A stretch of DNA of 64,000 nt, taken from Dioctria linearis (taxonomy: Eukaryota > Arthropoda > Insecta > Diptera > Asilidae). Position numbers and translations under genes: made by a program. Below, piece by piece: positions 1 to 13,300 of this stretch; position 1 is the first letter of the stretch; each line of letters opens with the position of its first letter. The stretch is from contig CAWVNZ010000423.1 in assembly GCA_963930735.1 (NCBI GenBank), positions 1 through 64,000 of the forward strand, read 5' to 3'. The notes beneath the pieces were generated by a model that saw only the letters and a list, made by a program, of their open reading frames with translations, was not told the origin of the DNA and ran no database searches.

Positions 1-1174
1 TGTCGCAAATTTTAAATACGCCAGGGATTGCCTTTTCTATAGTAAATTATTCAAAAAATAATTTTTTACTGTCGCAAATTTTAATTGCGCCAGGTATTGC
101 CTTTTCTATAGTAAATTTTTCAAAAAATAATTTTATACTGTCGCAAATTTTAATTGCGCCAGGGATTGCCTTTTCTATAGTAAATTTTTCACAAATTAAA
201 TTTTTACTGCCGCAAATTTTAAATACGCCAGGGATTGCCTTTTCTATAGTAAATTATTCAAAAAATAATTTTTTACTGTCGCAAATTTTAATTGCGCCAG
301 GGAGTGCTTTTCTACAGTAAATTTTTCAAAAAATAATTTTTTACTGTCGCAAATTTTAATTGCGCCAGGGATTGCCTTTTCTATAGTAAATTTTTCAAAA
401 AATAATTTTTTACCGTCGCAAATTTTAAATACGCCAGGGATTGCCTTTTCTATAGTAAATTTAGCAAAAAAATAATTTTTTACTGTCGCAAATTGTAATT
501 GCGCCATGGATTACCATTTTTGTAGTAAATTTTTCAAAAAACATTTTTTTACTGTCGCAAATTTTAAATCCGCCAGGGATTGCCTTTCTATAGTAAATTA
601 TTCAAAAAATAATTTTTTACTGTCGCAAATTTTAATTGCACTAGGAATTGCCTTTTCTACAGTAAATTTTTCAAAAAATAATATTCCACTGTCGCAAATT
701 TTAATTGCGCCAGGGATTGCCTTTTCTACAGTAAATTTTTCAAAAATAATTTTTTACTGTCGCAAATTTTAATTGCGCCAGGGTTTGCCTTTTCTATAGT
801 AAATTTTTCACAAATTAAATTTTTACTGTCGCAAATTTTAAATACGCCAGGGATTGCCTCTTCTATAGTAAATTATTCAAAAAGTAATTTTTTACTGTCG
901 CAAATTTTAATTGCGCCAGGGAGTGCCTTTTCTACAGTAAATTTTTCAAAAAATAATTTTTTACTGTCGCAAATTTTAATTGCGCCAGGGATTGCCTTTT
1001 CTATAGTAAATTTTTCAAAAAATAATTTTGCACTGTCGCAAATTTTAATTGCGCCAGGGATTGCCTTTTCTACAGTAAATTTTGCAAAAAATAATTTTTT
1101 ACTGTCGCAAATTTTAATTGCGCCAGGGATTGCCTTTTCTTTAGTAAATTTTTCACAAATTAATTTTATACTGT

Positions 1175-1708
1175 CGCAAATTTAAAACACGCCCGGGATT
1201 GCCTTTTCTGTAGTAAATTATTCAAAAAATAATTTTTTACTGTCGCAAATTTTAAATATGCCAGGGATTGCCTTTTCTATAGTAAATTATGCAAAAAAAT
1301 ATTTTTTTACTGTCGCAAGTTTTAATTGCGCCCTTTTCTATAGTAAATTGTTCACAAATTAATTTTTTACTGTCGCAAATTTTAAATACGCCAGGGATTG
1401 CCTTTTCTATAGAAAATTATTCAAAAAATAATTTTATACTGTCGCAAATTTTAATTGCGCCAGGGATTGCCTTTTCTATAGTAAATTTTTCACAAATTAA
1501 ATTTTTACTGTCGCAAATTTTAAATATGCCAGGGATTGCCTTTTCTATAGTAAATTATTCAAAAAATAATTTTTTACTGTCGCAAATTATAATTGCGCCA
1601 GGGAGTGCCTTTTCTACAGCATATTTTTCAAAAAATAATTTTTTACTGTCGCAAATTTTAATTGCGCCAGGGATTGCCTTTTTCTATAGTAAATTTTTCA
1701 AAAATTAA
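1175..1708. repeat. Satellite sub-block, copy 1 of 3 (CCCGGG-marked)
   Basis: A run of about eight monomers that recurs near 3240-3772 (offset 2064 bp) and 3854-4386 (a further 614 bp). Shared diagnostic variants are a CCCGGG monomer, a monomer reading TGCGCCCTTTTC that has lost nine bases, CTATAGAAAATT, and a final CCTTTTTC with an extra T. Confidence 0.75.
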
Positions 1709-3239
1709 TTTTTTACTGTCGCAAATTTTAATTGCGCCAGGGATTGCCTTTTCTTTAGTAAATTTTTCACAAATTAATTTTTTACTGTCGCAAATTTAAA
1801 ACACGCCCGGGATTGCCTTTTCTATAGTAAATTATTCAAAAAATAATTTTTTACTGTCGCAAATTTTAAATACGCCAGGGATTGCCTTTTCTATAGTAAA
1901 TTTTGCAAAAAAATATTTTTTTACTGTCGCAAGTTTTAATTTCGCCAGGGATTACCTTTTCTATAATAATTTTTTCACAAATTAATTTTTTACTGTCGCA
2001 AATTTTAAATACGCCAGGGATTGCCTTTTCTATAGTAAATTATTCAAAAAATAATTTTTTACTGTCGTAAATTTTAATTGCGCCAGGTATTGCCTTTTTT
2101 ATAGTAAATTTTTCAAAAAATAATTTTATACTGTCGCAAATTTTAATTGCGCCAGGGATTGCCTTTTCTATAGTAAATTTTTCACAAGTTAAATTTTTAC
2201 TGTCGCAAATTTTAAATACGCCAGGGATTGCATTTTCTATAGTAAATTATTCAAAAAATAATTTTTTATTGTCGCAAATTTTAATTGCGCCAGGGAGTGC
2301 CTTTTCTACAGTAAATTTTTCAAAAAATAATTTTTTACTGTCGCAAATTTTAATTGCGCCAGGGATTGCCTTTTCTATAGTAAATTTTTCAAAAAATAAT
2401 TTTTTACCGTCGCAAATTTTAAATACGCCAGGGATTGCCTTTTCTATAATAAATTTAGCAAAAAAATAATTTTTTACTGTCGCAAATTGTAATTGCGCCA
2501 TGGATTACCATTTCTGTATTAAATTTTTCAAAAAATATTTTTTTACTGTCGCAAATTTTAAATCCGCCAGGGATTGCCTTTCTATAGTAAATTATTCAAA
2601 AAATAATTTTTTACTGTCGCAAATTTTAATTGCGCCAGGGAGTGCCTTTTCTACAGTAAATTTTTCAAAAAATAATTTTTTACTGTCGCAAATTTTAATT
2701 GCGCCAGGGATTGCCTTTTCTATAGTAAATTTTTCAAAAAATAATTTTCCACTGTCGCAAATTTTAAGTGCGCCAGGGATTGCCTTTTCTACAGTAAATT
2801 TTGCAAAAAATAATTTTTTACTGTCGCAAATTTTAATTGCGCCAGGGATTGCCTTTTCTATAGTAAATTTTTCACAAATTAAATTTTTACTGTCGCAAAT
2901 TTTAAATACGCCAGGGATTGCCTTTTCTATAGTAAATTATTCAAAAAATAATTTTTTACTGTCGCAAATTTTAATTGCGCCAGGGAGTGCCTTTTCTACA
3001 GTAAATTTTTCAAAAAATAATTTTTTACTGTCGCAAATTTTAATTGCGCCAGGGATTGCCTTTTCTATAGTAAATTTTTCAAAAAATAATTTTCCACTGT
3101 CGCAAATTTTAATTGCGCCAGGGATTGTCTTTTCTACAGTAAATTTTGCAAAAAATAATTTTTTACTGTCGCAAATTTTAATTGCGCCAGGGATTGCCTT
3201 TTCTTTAGTAAATTTTTCACAAATTAATTTTATACTGTC

Positions 3240-4386
3240 GCAAATTTAAAACACGCCCGGGATTGCCTTTTCTGTAGCAAATTATTCAAAAAATAATTTT
3301 TTACTGTCGCAAATTTTAAATATGCCAGGGATAGCCTTTTCTATAGTAAATTATGCAAAAAAATATTTTTTTACTGTCGCAAGTTTTAATTGCGCCCTTT
3401 TCTATAGTAAATTTTTCACAAATTAATTTTTTACTGTCGCAAATTTTAAATACGCCAGGGATTGCCTTTTCTATAGAAAATTTTTCAAAAAATAATTTTA
3501 TACTGTCGCAAATTTTAATTGCGCCAGGGATTGCCTTTTCTATAGTAAATTTTTCACAAATTAAATTTTTACTGTCGCAAATTTTAAATATGCCAGGGAT
3601 TGCCTTTTCTATAGTAAATTATTCAAAAAATAATTTTTTACAGTCGCAAATTTTAATTGCGCCAGGGAGTGCCTTTTCTACAGTAAATTTTTCAAAAAAT
3701 AATTTTTTACTGTCGCAAATTTTAATTGCCCCAGGGATTGCCTTTTTCTATAGTAAATTTTTCAAAAATTAATTTTTTACTGTCGCAAATTTTAATTGCG
3801 CCAGGGATGGCCTTTTCTTTAGTAAATTTTTCACAAATTAATTTTTTACTGTCGAAAATTTAAAACACGCCCGGGATTGCCTTTTCTGTAGTAAGTTATT
3901 CAAAAAATAATTTTTTACTGTCGCAAATTTTAAATACGCCAGGGATTGCCTTTTCTATAGTAAATTATGCAAAAAAATATTTTTTTACTGTCGCAAGTTT
4001 TAATTGCACCCTTTTCTATAGTAAATTTTTCACAAATTAATTTTTTACTGTCGCAAATTTTAAATACGCCAGGGATTGCCTTTTCTATAGAAAATTTTTC
4101 AAAAAATAATTTTATACTGTCGCAAATTTTAATTGCGCCAGGGATTGCCTTTTCTATAGTAAATTTTTCACAAATTAAATTTTTACTGTCGCAAATTTTA
4201 AATATGCCAGGGATTGCCTTTTCTATAGTAAATTATTCAAAAAATAATTTTTTACTGTCGCAAATTTTAATTGCGCCAGGGAGTGCCTTTTCTACAGTAA
4301 ATTTTTCAAAAAATAATTTTTTACTGTCGCAAATTTTAATTGCGCCAGGGATTGCCTTTTTCTATAGTAAATTTTTCAAAAATTAA
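3240..4386. repeat. Tandem 614-bp satellite sub-blocks, copies 2 and 3
   Basis: Two adjacent copies (about 3240-3772 and 3854-4386) at a 614-bp offset share all the variants of the block at 1175, including the nine-base deletion monomer near 3393 and 4010. The offset is not a multiple of 69 because of that deletion plus small indels. Confidence 0.8.
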
Positions 4387-5129
4387 TTTTTTACTGTCGC
4401 AAATTTTAATTATGCCAGGGATTCCCTTTTCTATAGTAAATTATTCAAAAAATAGTTTTGTACTGTCGCAAATTTTAATTACGCCGGGGATTGCCTTTTC
4501 TATAGTAAATTTTTCAAAAATTAATTTTATACTGTCGCAAATTTTAAATACGCCAGGGATTGCCTCTTCTATAGTAAATTTTGCAAAAAATAATTTTTTA
4601 CTGTCGCAAATTTTAAATACGCCAGGGATTGCCTTTTCTATAGTAAATTATTCAAAAAATATTTCTGTACTGTCGCAAATTTTAATTACGCCAGGGATTG
4701 CCTTTTCTATAGTAAATTTTTCACAAATTAATTTTTTATTGTCGCAAATTTTAACTGCGCCAGGGATTGCCTTTTCTATAGTAAATTTTTCAAAAAATAG
4801 TTTTTTACTGTCGCAAATTTTAAATACGCCAGGGATTGCCTTTTCTATAGTAAGTTTAGCAAAAAAATAATTTTTTACTGTCGCAAATTGTAATTGCGCC
4901 AGGGATTAACTTTTCTATAGTAAATTTTTCAAAAAATAATTTTTTACTGTCGCAAATTTTAAATCCGCCAGGGATTGCCTTTTCTATAGTAAATTATTCA
5001 AAAAATATTTCATTACTGTCGCAAATTTTAATTGCACCAGGGATTGCCTTTTCTACAGTAAATTTTTCAAAAAATAATTTTCCACTGTCGCAAATTTTAA
5101 TTGCGCCAGGGATTGCCTTTTCTACAGTA

Positions 5130-7384
5130 AATTTTGCAAAAAATAATTTTTTACTGTCGCAAATTTTAATTGCGCCAGGGATTGCCTTTTCTTTAGTAAA
5201 TTTTTCACAAATTAATTTTTTACTGTCGCAAATTTAAAACACGCCCGGGATTGCCTTTTCTGTAGTAAATTATTCAAAAAATAATTTTTTACTGTCGCAA
5301 ATTTTAAATATGCCAGGGATTGCCTTTTCTATAGTAAATTATTCAAAAAATAATTTTTTACTGTCGCAAATTTTAATTGCGCCAGGGAGTGCCTTTTCTA
5401 CAGTAAATTTTTCAAGAAATAATTTTTTACTGTCGCAAATTTTAATTGCGCCAGGGATTGCCTTTTTCTATAGTAAATTTTTCAAAAATTAATTTTTTAT
5501 TGTCGCAAATTTTAATTACGCCAGGGATTCCCTTTTCTATAGTAAATTATTCAAAAAATAGTTTTGTACTGTCGCAAATTTTAATTACGCCGGGGATTGC
5601 CTTTTCTATAGTAAATTTTTCAAAAATTAATTTTATACTGTCGCAAATTTTAATTGCGCCAGGGATTGCCTTTTCTACAGTAAATTTTGCAAAAAATAAT
5701 TTTTTACTGTCGCAAATTTTAATTGGGCCAAGCATTGCCTTTTCTTTAGTAAATTTTTCACAAATTAATTTTTTACTATCGCAAATTTCAAACACGCCCG
5801 GGATTGCCTTTTCTGTAGTAAATTATTCAAAAAATAATTTTTTACTGTCGCAAATTTTAAATATGCCAGGGATTGCCTTTTCTATAGTAAATTATTCAAA
5901 AAATAATTTTTTACTGTCGCAAATTTTAATTGCGCCAGGGAGTGCCTTCTCTACAGTAAATTTTTCAAAAAATAATTTTTTACTGTCGCAAATTTTAAAC
6001 CCGCCAGGGATTGCCTTTTCTATAGTAAATTATTCAAAAAATAATTTTTTATTGTCGCAAATTTTAATTGCGCCAGGGATTGCCTTTTCTACAGTAAATT
6101 TTTCAAAAAATAATTTTCTACTGTCGCAAATTTTAATTGCGCCAGGGATTGCCTTTTCTACAGTAAATTTTTCAAAAAATAATTTTCCACTTTTTCAAAA
6201 AATAATTTTTTACTGTCGCAAATTTTAATTGGGCCAAGGATTGCCTTTTCTTTAGTAAATTTTTCACAAATTAATTTTTTACTATCGCAAATTTCAAACA
6301 CGCCCGGGATTGCCTTTTCTATAGTAAATTTTTCACAAATTAAATTTTTACTGTCGCAAATTTTAAATATGCCATGGATTACCATTTCTGTAGTAAATTT
6401 TTCAAAAAATAATTTTTTACTGTCGCAAATTTTAATTGCGCCAGGGATTGCCTTTACTACAGTAAATTTTTCAAAAAATTATTTTTTACTGTCGCGAATT
6501 TTAAATACGCCAGGGATTGCCTTTTCTATTGTAAATTTTTCTCAAATTAATTTTTTACTGTCGCAAATTTTAATTGCGCCAGGGATTGCCTTTTCTATAG
6601 TAAATTTTGCAAAAAATAATTTTTTACTGTCGCAAATTTTAATTGCGCCAGGGATTGCCTTTTCTTTAGTAAATTTTTCACAAATTAATTTTTTACTGTC
6701 GCAAATTTAAAACACGCCCGGGATTGCCTTTTCTGTAGTAAATTATTCAAAAAATAATTTTTTACTGTCGCAAATTTTAAATATGCCAGGGATTGCCTTT
6801 TCTATAGTAAATTATTCAAAAAATAATTTTTTACTGTCGCAAATTTTAATTGCGCCAGGGAGTGCCTTTTCTACAGTAAATTTTTCAAGAAATAATTTTT
6901 TACTGTCGCAAATTTTAATTGCGCCAGGGATTGCCTTTTTCTATAGTAAATTTTTCAAAAATTAATTTTTTATTGTCGCAAATTTTAATTACGCCAGGGA
7001 TTCCCTTTTCTATAGTAAATTATTCAAAAAATAGTTTTGTACTGTCGCAAATTTTAATTACGCCGGGGATTGCCTTTTCTATAGTAAATTTTTCAAAAAT
7101 TAATTTTATACTGTCGCAAATTTTAATTGCGCCAGGGATTGCCTTTTCTACAGTAAATTTTGCAAAAAATAATTTTTTACTGTCGCAAATTTTAATTGGG
7201 CCAAGCATTGCCTTTTCTTTAGTAAATTTTTCACAAATTAATTTTTTACTATCGCAAATTTCAAACACGCCCGGGATTGCCTTTTCTGTAGTAAATTATT
7301 CAAAAAATAACTTTTTACTGTCGCAAATTTTAAATATGCCAGGGATTGCCTTTTCTATAGTAAATTATTCAAAAAATAATTTTT
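5130..7384. repeat. Satellite duplication with 1473-bp offset
   Basis: About 5130-5911 matches about 6603-7384 monomer for monomer, including rare variants such as TTCAAGAAATAA (5412 and 6885), AATAGTTTTGTACTG, TTGGGCCAAGCATTG and ACTATCGCAAATTTCAAAC. Between the copies is a truncated monomer near 6190 (CCACTTTTTCAAAAAATAA). Confidence 0.8.
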
Positions 7385-10300
7385 AACTGTCGCAAATTTT
7401 AAATACGCCAGGGATTGCCTTTTCTATAGTAAATTTAGCAAAAAAATAATTTTTTACTGTCGCAAATTGTAATTGCGCCATGGATTACCATTTCTGTAGT
7501 AAATTTTTCAAAAAATATTTTTTTACTGTCGCAAATTTTAAATCCGCCAGGGATTGCCTTTCTATAGTAAATTATTCAAAAAATAATTTTTTACTGTCGC
7601 AAATTTTAATTGCACCAGGGATTGCCTTTTCTACAGTAAATTTTTCAAAAAATAATTTTCCACTGTCGCAAATTTTAATTGCGCCAGGGATTGCCTTTTC
7701 TACAGTAAATTTTGCAAAAAATAATTTTTTACTGTCGCAAATTTTAATTGGGCCAAGGTTTGCCTTTTCTTTAGTAAATTTTTCACAAATTAATTTTTTA
7801 CTATCGCAAATTTCAAACACGCCCGGGATTGCCTTTTCTATAGTAAATTTTTCACAAATTAAATTTTTACTGTCGCAAATTTTAAATATGCCAGGGATTG
7901 CCTTTTCTATAGTAAATTATTCAAAAAATAATTTTTTACTGTCGCAAATTTTAATTGTGCCAGGGAGTGCCTTCTCTACAGTAAATTTTTCAAAAAATAA
8001 TTTTTTACTGTCGCAAATTTTAATTGCGCCAGGGATTGCCTTTTTCTATAGTAAATTTTTCAAAAATTAATTTTTTACTGTCGCAAATTTTAATTACGCC
8101 AGGGATTCCCTTTTCTATAGTAAATTATTCAAAAAATAGTTTTGTACTGTCGCAAATTTTAATTACGCCGGGGATTGCCTTTTCTATAGTAAATTTGTCA
8201 AAAATTAATTTTATACTGTCGCAAATTTTAAATACGCCAGGGATTGCCTCTTCTATAGTAAATTTTGCAAAAAATAATTTTTTACTGTCGCAAATTTTAA
8301 ATACGCCAGGGATTGCCTTTTCTATAGTAAATTATTCAAAAAATAATTCTGTACTGTCGCAAATTTTAATTACGCCAGGGATTGCCTTTTCTATAGTAAA
8401 TTTTTCACAAATTAATTTTTTATTGTCGCAAATTTTAACTGCGCCAGGGATTGCCTTTTCTACAGTAAATTTTGCAAAAAATAATTTTTTACTGTCGCAA
8501 ATTTTAATTGGGCCAAGGATTGCCTTTTCTTTAGTAAATTTTTCACAAATTAATTTTTTACTATCGCAAATTTCAAACACGCCCGGGATTGCCTTTTCTA
8601 TAGTAAATTTTTCACAAATTAAATTTTTACTGTCGCAAATTTTAAATATGCCAGGGATTGCCTTTTCTATAGTAAATTATTCAAAAAATAATTTTTTACT
8701 GTCGCAAATTTTAATTGCGCCAGGGAGTGCCTTCTCTACAGTAAATTTTTCAAAAAATAATTTTTTACTGTCGCAAATTTTAAACCCGCCAGGGATTGCC
8801 TTTTCTATAGTAAATTATTCAAAAAATAATTTTTTATTGTCGCAAATTTTAATTGCGCCAGGGATTGCCTTTTCTACAGTAAATTTTTCAAAAAATAATT
8901 TTCTACTGTCGCAAATTTTAATTACGCCAGGGATTGCCTTTTCTACAGTAAATTTTGCAAAAAATAATTTTTTACTGTCGCAAATTTTAATTGCGCCAGG
9001 GATTGCCTTTTCAATAGTAAATTCTTCACAAATTAATTTTTTACTGTCGCAAATTTAAAACACGCCAGGGATTGCCTTTTCTATAGTAAATTATTCAAAA
9101 AATAATTTTTTACTGTCGCAAATTTTAAATACGCCAAGGATTGCCTTTTCTATAGTAAATTTTGCAAAAAAATATTTTTTTACTGTCGCAAGTATTAATT
9201 GCGCCAGGGATTGCCTTTTTTATAGTAAATTTTTCACAAATTAATTTTTTACTGTCGCAAATTTTAAATACGCCATGGATTGCCTTTTCTATAGTAAATT
9301 ATTCAAAAAATAATTTTTTACTGTCGCAAATTTTATTTGCGCCAGGGATTGCCTTTTCTACAGTAAATTTTTCAAAAAATAATTTTTTACTGTCGCAAAT
9401 TTTAATTGCGCCAGGGATTGCCTTTTCTATAGTAAATTTTTCAAAAATTAATTTTTTACTGTCGCAAATTTTAATTACGCCAGGGATTCCCTTTTCTATA
9501 GTAAATTATTCAAAAAATAATTTTATACTGTCGCAAATTTTAATTACGCCGGGATTGCCTTTTCTATAGTAAATTTTTAAAAAAATAATTTTTTACTGTC
9601 GCAAATTTTAAATATGCCAGGGATTGCCTTTTCTATAGTAAATTTTGCAAAAAAATAATTTTTTACTGTCGCAAATTGTAATTGCGCCAGGGATTACCTT
9701 TTCTATAGTAAATTTTTCATAAAATAATTTTTTCTGTCGCAAATTTTAAATCCGCCAGGGATTGCCTTTTCTATAGTAAATTATTCAAAAAATAATTTTT
9801 TACTCTCGAAAATTTTAATTGCGCCAGGGATTGCCTTTTCTACAGTAAATTTTTCAAAAAATAATTTTCCACTGTCGCAAATTTTAATTGCGACAGGGAT
9901 TGCCTTTTCTTTAGTAAATTTTTCACATATTAATTTTTTACTGTCGCAAATTTAAAACACGCCAGGATTGCCTTTTCTATAGTAAATTATTATAAAAATA
10001 ATTTTTTACTGTCGCAAATTTTAAATACGCCAGGGATTGCCTTTTCTATTGTAAATTTTGCAAAAAAATATTTTTTTACTGTCGCAAGTTTTAATTGCGC
10101 CAGGGATTGCCTTTTTTATAGTAAATTTTTCACAAATTAATTTTTTACTGTCGCAAATTTTAAATACGCCAGGGATTGCCTTTTCTATAGTAAATTATTC
10201 AAAAAATAATTTTTTACTGTCGCAAGTTTTATTTGCGCCAGGGATTGCCTTTTCTACAGTAAATTTTTCAAAAAATTATTTTTTACTGTCGCAAATTTTA

Positions 10301-13300
10301 ATTGCGCCAGGTATTGCCTTTTCTGTAGTAAATTTTTCACAAATTAATTTTTTACTGTCGCAAATTTTAAATACGCCAGGGATTGCCTTTTATATAGTAA
10401 ATTATTCAAAAATAATTTTTTACTGTCGCAAATTTTAACTGCGCCTTTTCTATAGTAAATTTTTCAAAAAAATAATTTTATACTGTCGAAAATTTTAATT
10501 GCGCCAGGGATTGCCTTTTCTATAGTAAATTTTTCAAAAATTAATTTTTTACTGTCGCAAATTTTAAATACGCCAGGGATTGCCTTTTCTATTGTAAATT
10601 TTGCAAAAAAATATTTTTTTACTGTCGCAAGTTTTAATTGCGCCAGGGATTGCCTTTTTTATAGTAAATTTTTCACAAATTAATTTTTTACTTGTCGCAA
10701 ATTTTAAATACGCCAGGGATTGCCTTTTCTATAGTAAATTATTCAAAAAAATAATTTTTTACTGTCGCAAATTTTAATTGCGCCAGGGATTGCCTTTACT
10801 ACAGAAAATTTTTCAAAAAATTATTTTTTTACTGTCGCGAATTTTAAATACGCCAGGGATTGCCTTTTCTATAGTAAATTTTTCTCAAATTAATTTTTTA
10901 CTGTCGCAAATTTTAATTGCGCCAGGGATTGCCTTTTCTATAGTAAATTTTTCAAAAAATAATTTTTTACTGTCGCGAATTTTAAATACGCCAGGGATTG
11001 CCCTTTTCTATAGTAAATTTGTCTAAAAATAATTTTTTACTGTCGCAAATTTTAATTACGCCAGGGATTGCCTTTTCTATAGTAAATTTTTCAAAAATTA
11101 ATTTTTTATTGTCGCAAATTTAAAACACGCCAGGGATTGCCTTTTCTATAGTAAATTATTAAAAAAATAATTTTTTACTCTCGCAAATTTTAAATACGCC
11201 AGAGATTGCCTTTTCTATAGTAAATTTTGCAAAAAAAATATTTTTTTACTGTCGCAAGTTTTAATTGCGCCAGGGATTACCTTTTCTATAGTAAATTTTT
11301 CAAAAATTAATTTTTTAATGTCGCAAATTTAATTACGCCAGGGATTCCCTTTTCTATAGTAAATTATTCAAAAAAATAATTTTGTACTGTCGCAAGTTTT
11401 TAATTAGGCCGGGATTGCCTTTTCTATAGTAAATTTTTCAAAAATTAATTGTATACTGTCGCAAATTTTATAATACGCCAGGGATTGCCTCTTCTATAGT
11501 AATTTTTGCAAAAAATAATTTTTTACTGTCGCAAATTTTAAATACGCCAGGGATTGCATTTTCTATAGTAAATTATTCAAAAAATAATTTTTTACTGTCG
11601 CAAATTTTAATTACGCCAGGGATTGCCTTTTCTACAGTAAATTTTTCAAAAAATAATTTTTTACTGTCGCAAATTTTAATTACGCCAGGGATAGCCTTTT
11701 CTATAGTAAATTTTTCACAAATTAATTTTTTACTGTCGCAAAATTTTAATTGCGCCAGGGATTGCTTTTTCTATAGTAAATTTTTCAAAAAATAATTTTT
11801 TACTGTCGCGAATTGTAAATTACGCCAGGGATTGATTTTTCTATAGTAAATTTTGCAGAAAAATAATTTTTTACTGTCGCAAATTGTAACTGCGCCAGGG
11901 ATTACCTTTTCTATAGTAAATTTTTCAAAAAAATAATTTTTTACTGTCGAAAATTTTAAATCCGCCAGGGATTGCCTTTTCTATAGTAAAATTATTCAAA
12001 AAATAATTTTTTACTGTCGCAAATTTTAATTGCGCCAGGGATTGCCTTTTCTACAGTAAATTTTTCAAAAAATAATTTTCCACTGTCGCAAATTTTAATT
12101 GCGCCAGGGATTGCCTTTTCTACAGTAAATTTTGCAAAAAATAATTTTTTTACTGTCGCAAATTTTAATTGCGCCAGGATTGCCTTTGTCTTTAGTAAAT
12201 TTTTCACAATTAATTTTTTACTGTCGTAAATTTAAAACACGCCAGGGATTGCCTTTTCTATAGTAAATTATTAAAAAAAATAATTTTTTACTCTCGCAAA
12301 TTTTAAATACGCCAGGGATTGCCTTTTCTATAGTAAATTTTGCAAAAAAATTTTTTTTTTACTGTCGGAAGTTTTAATTGCGCCAGGGATTACCTTTTCT
12401 ATAGTAAATTTTTCAAAAATTAATTTTTTAATGTCGCAAATTTTAATTACGCCAGGGATTCCCTTTTCTACAGTAAATTATTCAAAAAATAATTTTGTAC
12501 CGTCGCAAGTTTTAATTAGGCCGGGGATTGCCTTTTCTATAGTAAATTTTTCAAAAATTAATTGTATACTGTCGCAAATTTTAAATACGCCAGGGATTGC
12601 CTCTTCTATAGTAAATTTTGCAGAAAATAATTTTTTACTGTCGCAAATTTTAAATTCGCCAGGGATTGCATTTTCTATAGTAAATTATTCAAAAAATAAT
12701 TTTTTACTGTCGCAAATTTTAATTACGCCAGGGATTGCCTTTTCTACAGTAAATTTTTCAAAAAATAATTTTTTACTGTCGCAAATTTTAATTACGCCAG
12801 GGGTTTGCCTTTTCTATAGTAAATCTTTCAAAAATTAATTTTTTACTGTCGCAAATTTTAAATACGCCAGGGATTGCCTTTTCCATAGTAAATTTTTCAA
12901 AAACTAATTTTTTACTGTCGCAAAATATTAATTACGCCCAGGGATTGCCTTTTTCTATAGTAAATTATTCAAAAAATTATTTTTTACTGTCGCAAAATTT
13001 TAATTACGCCAGGCATTGCCTTTTCTACAGTAAATTTTTTCAAAAATTAATTTTATACTCTGTCGCAAATTTTAAATACGCCAGGGATTGCCTCTTCTAT
13101 AGTAAATTTTGCAAAAAAATAATTTTTTTACTGTCGCAAATTTTAATTGCGCCAGGGATTGCCTTTTCTATAGTAAATTTTTCACAAATTAACTTTTTAC
13201 TGTCGCAAATTTTAAATCCGCAAGGAATTGCCTTTTCTATAGTAAATTATTCAAAAAATAATTTTTTACTGTCGCAAATTTTAATTGCGCCAGGGATTGC

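Noticed and set aside
1170..1200. CENP-B-box-like motif around CGCCCGGGA in the CCCGGG monomer subtype
   Set aside because: A CG and a CGGG are present but the spacing and the intervening bases do not fit the TTCG-A-CGGG pattern, and only one subtype has it.
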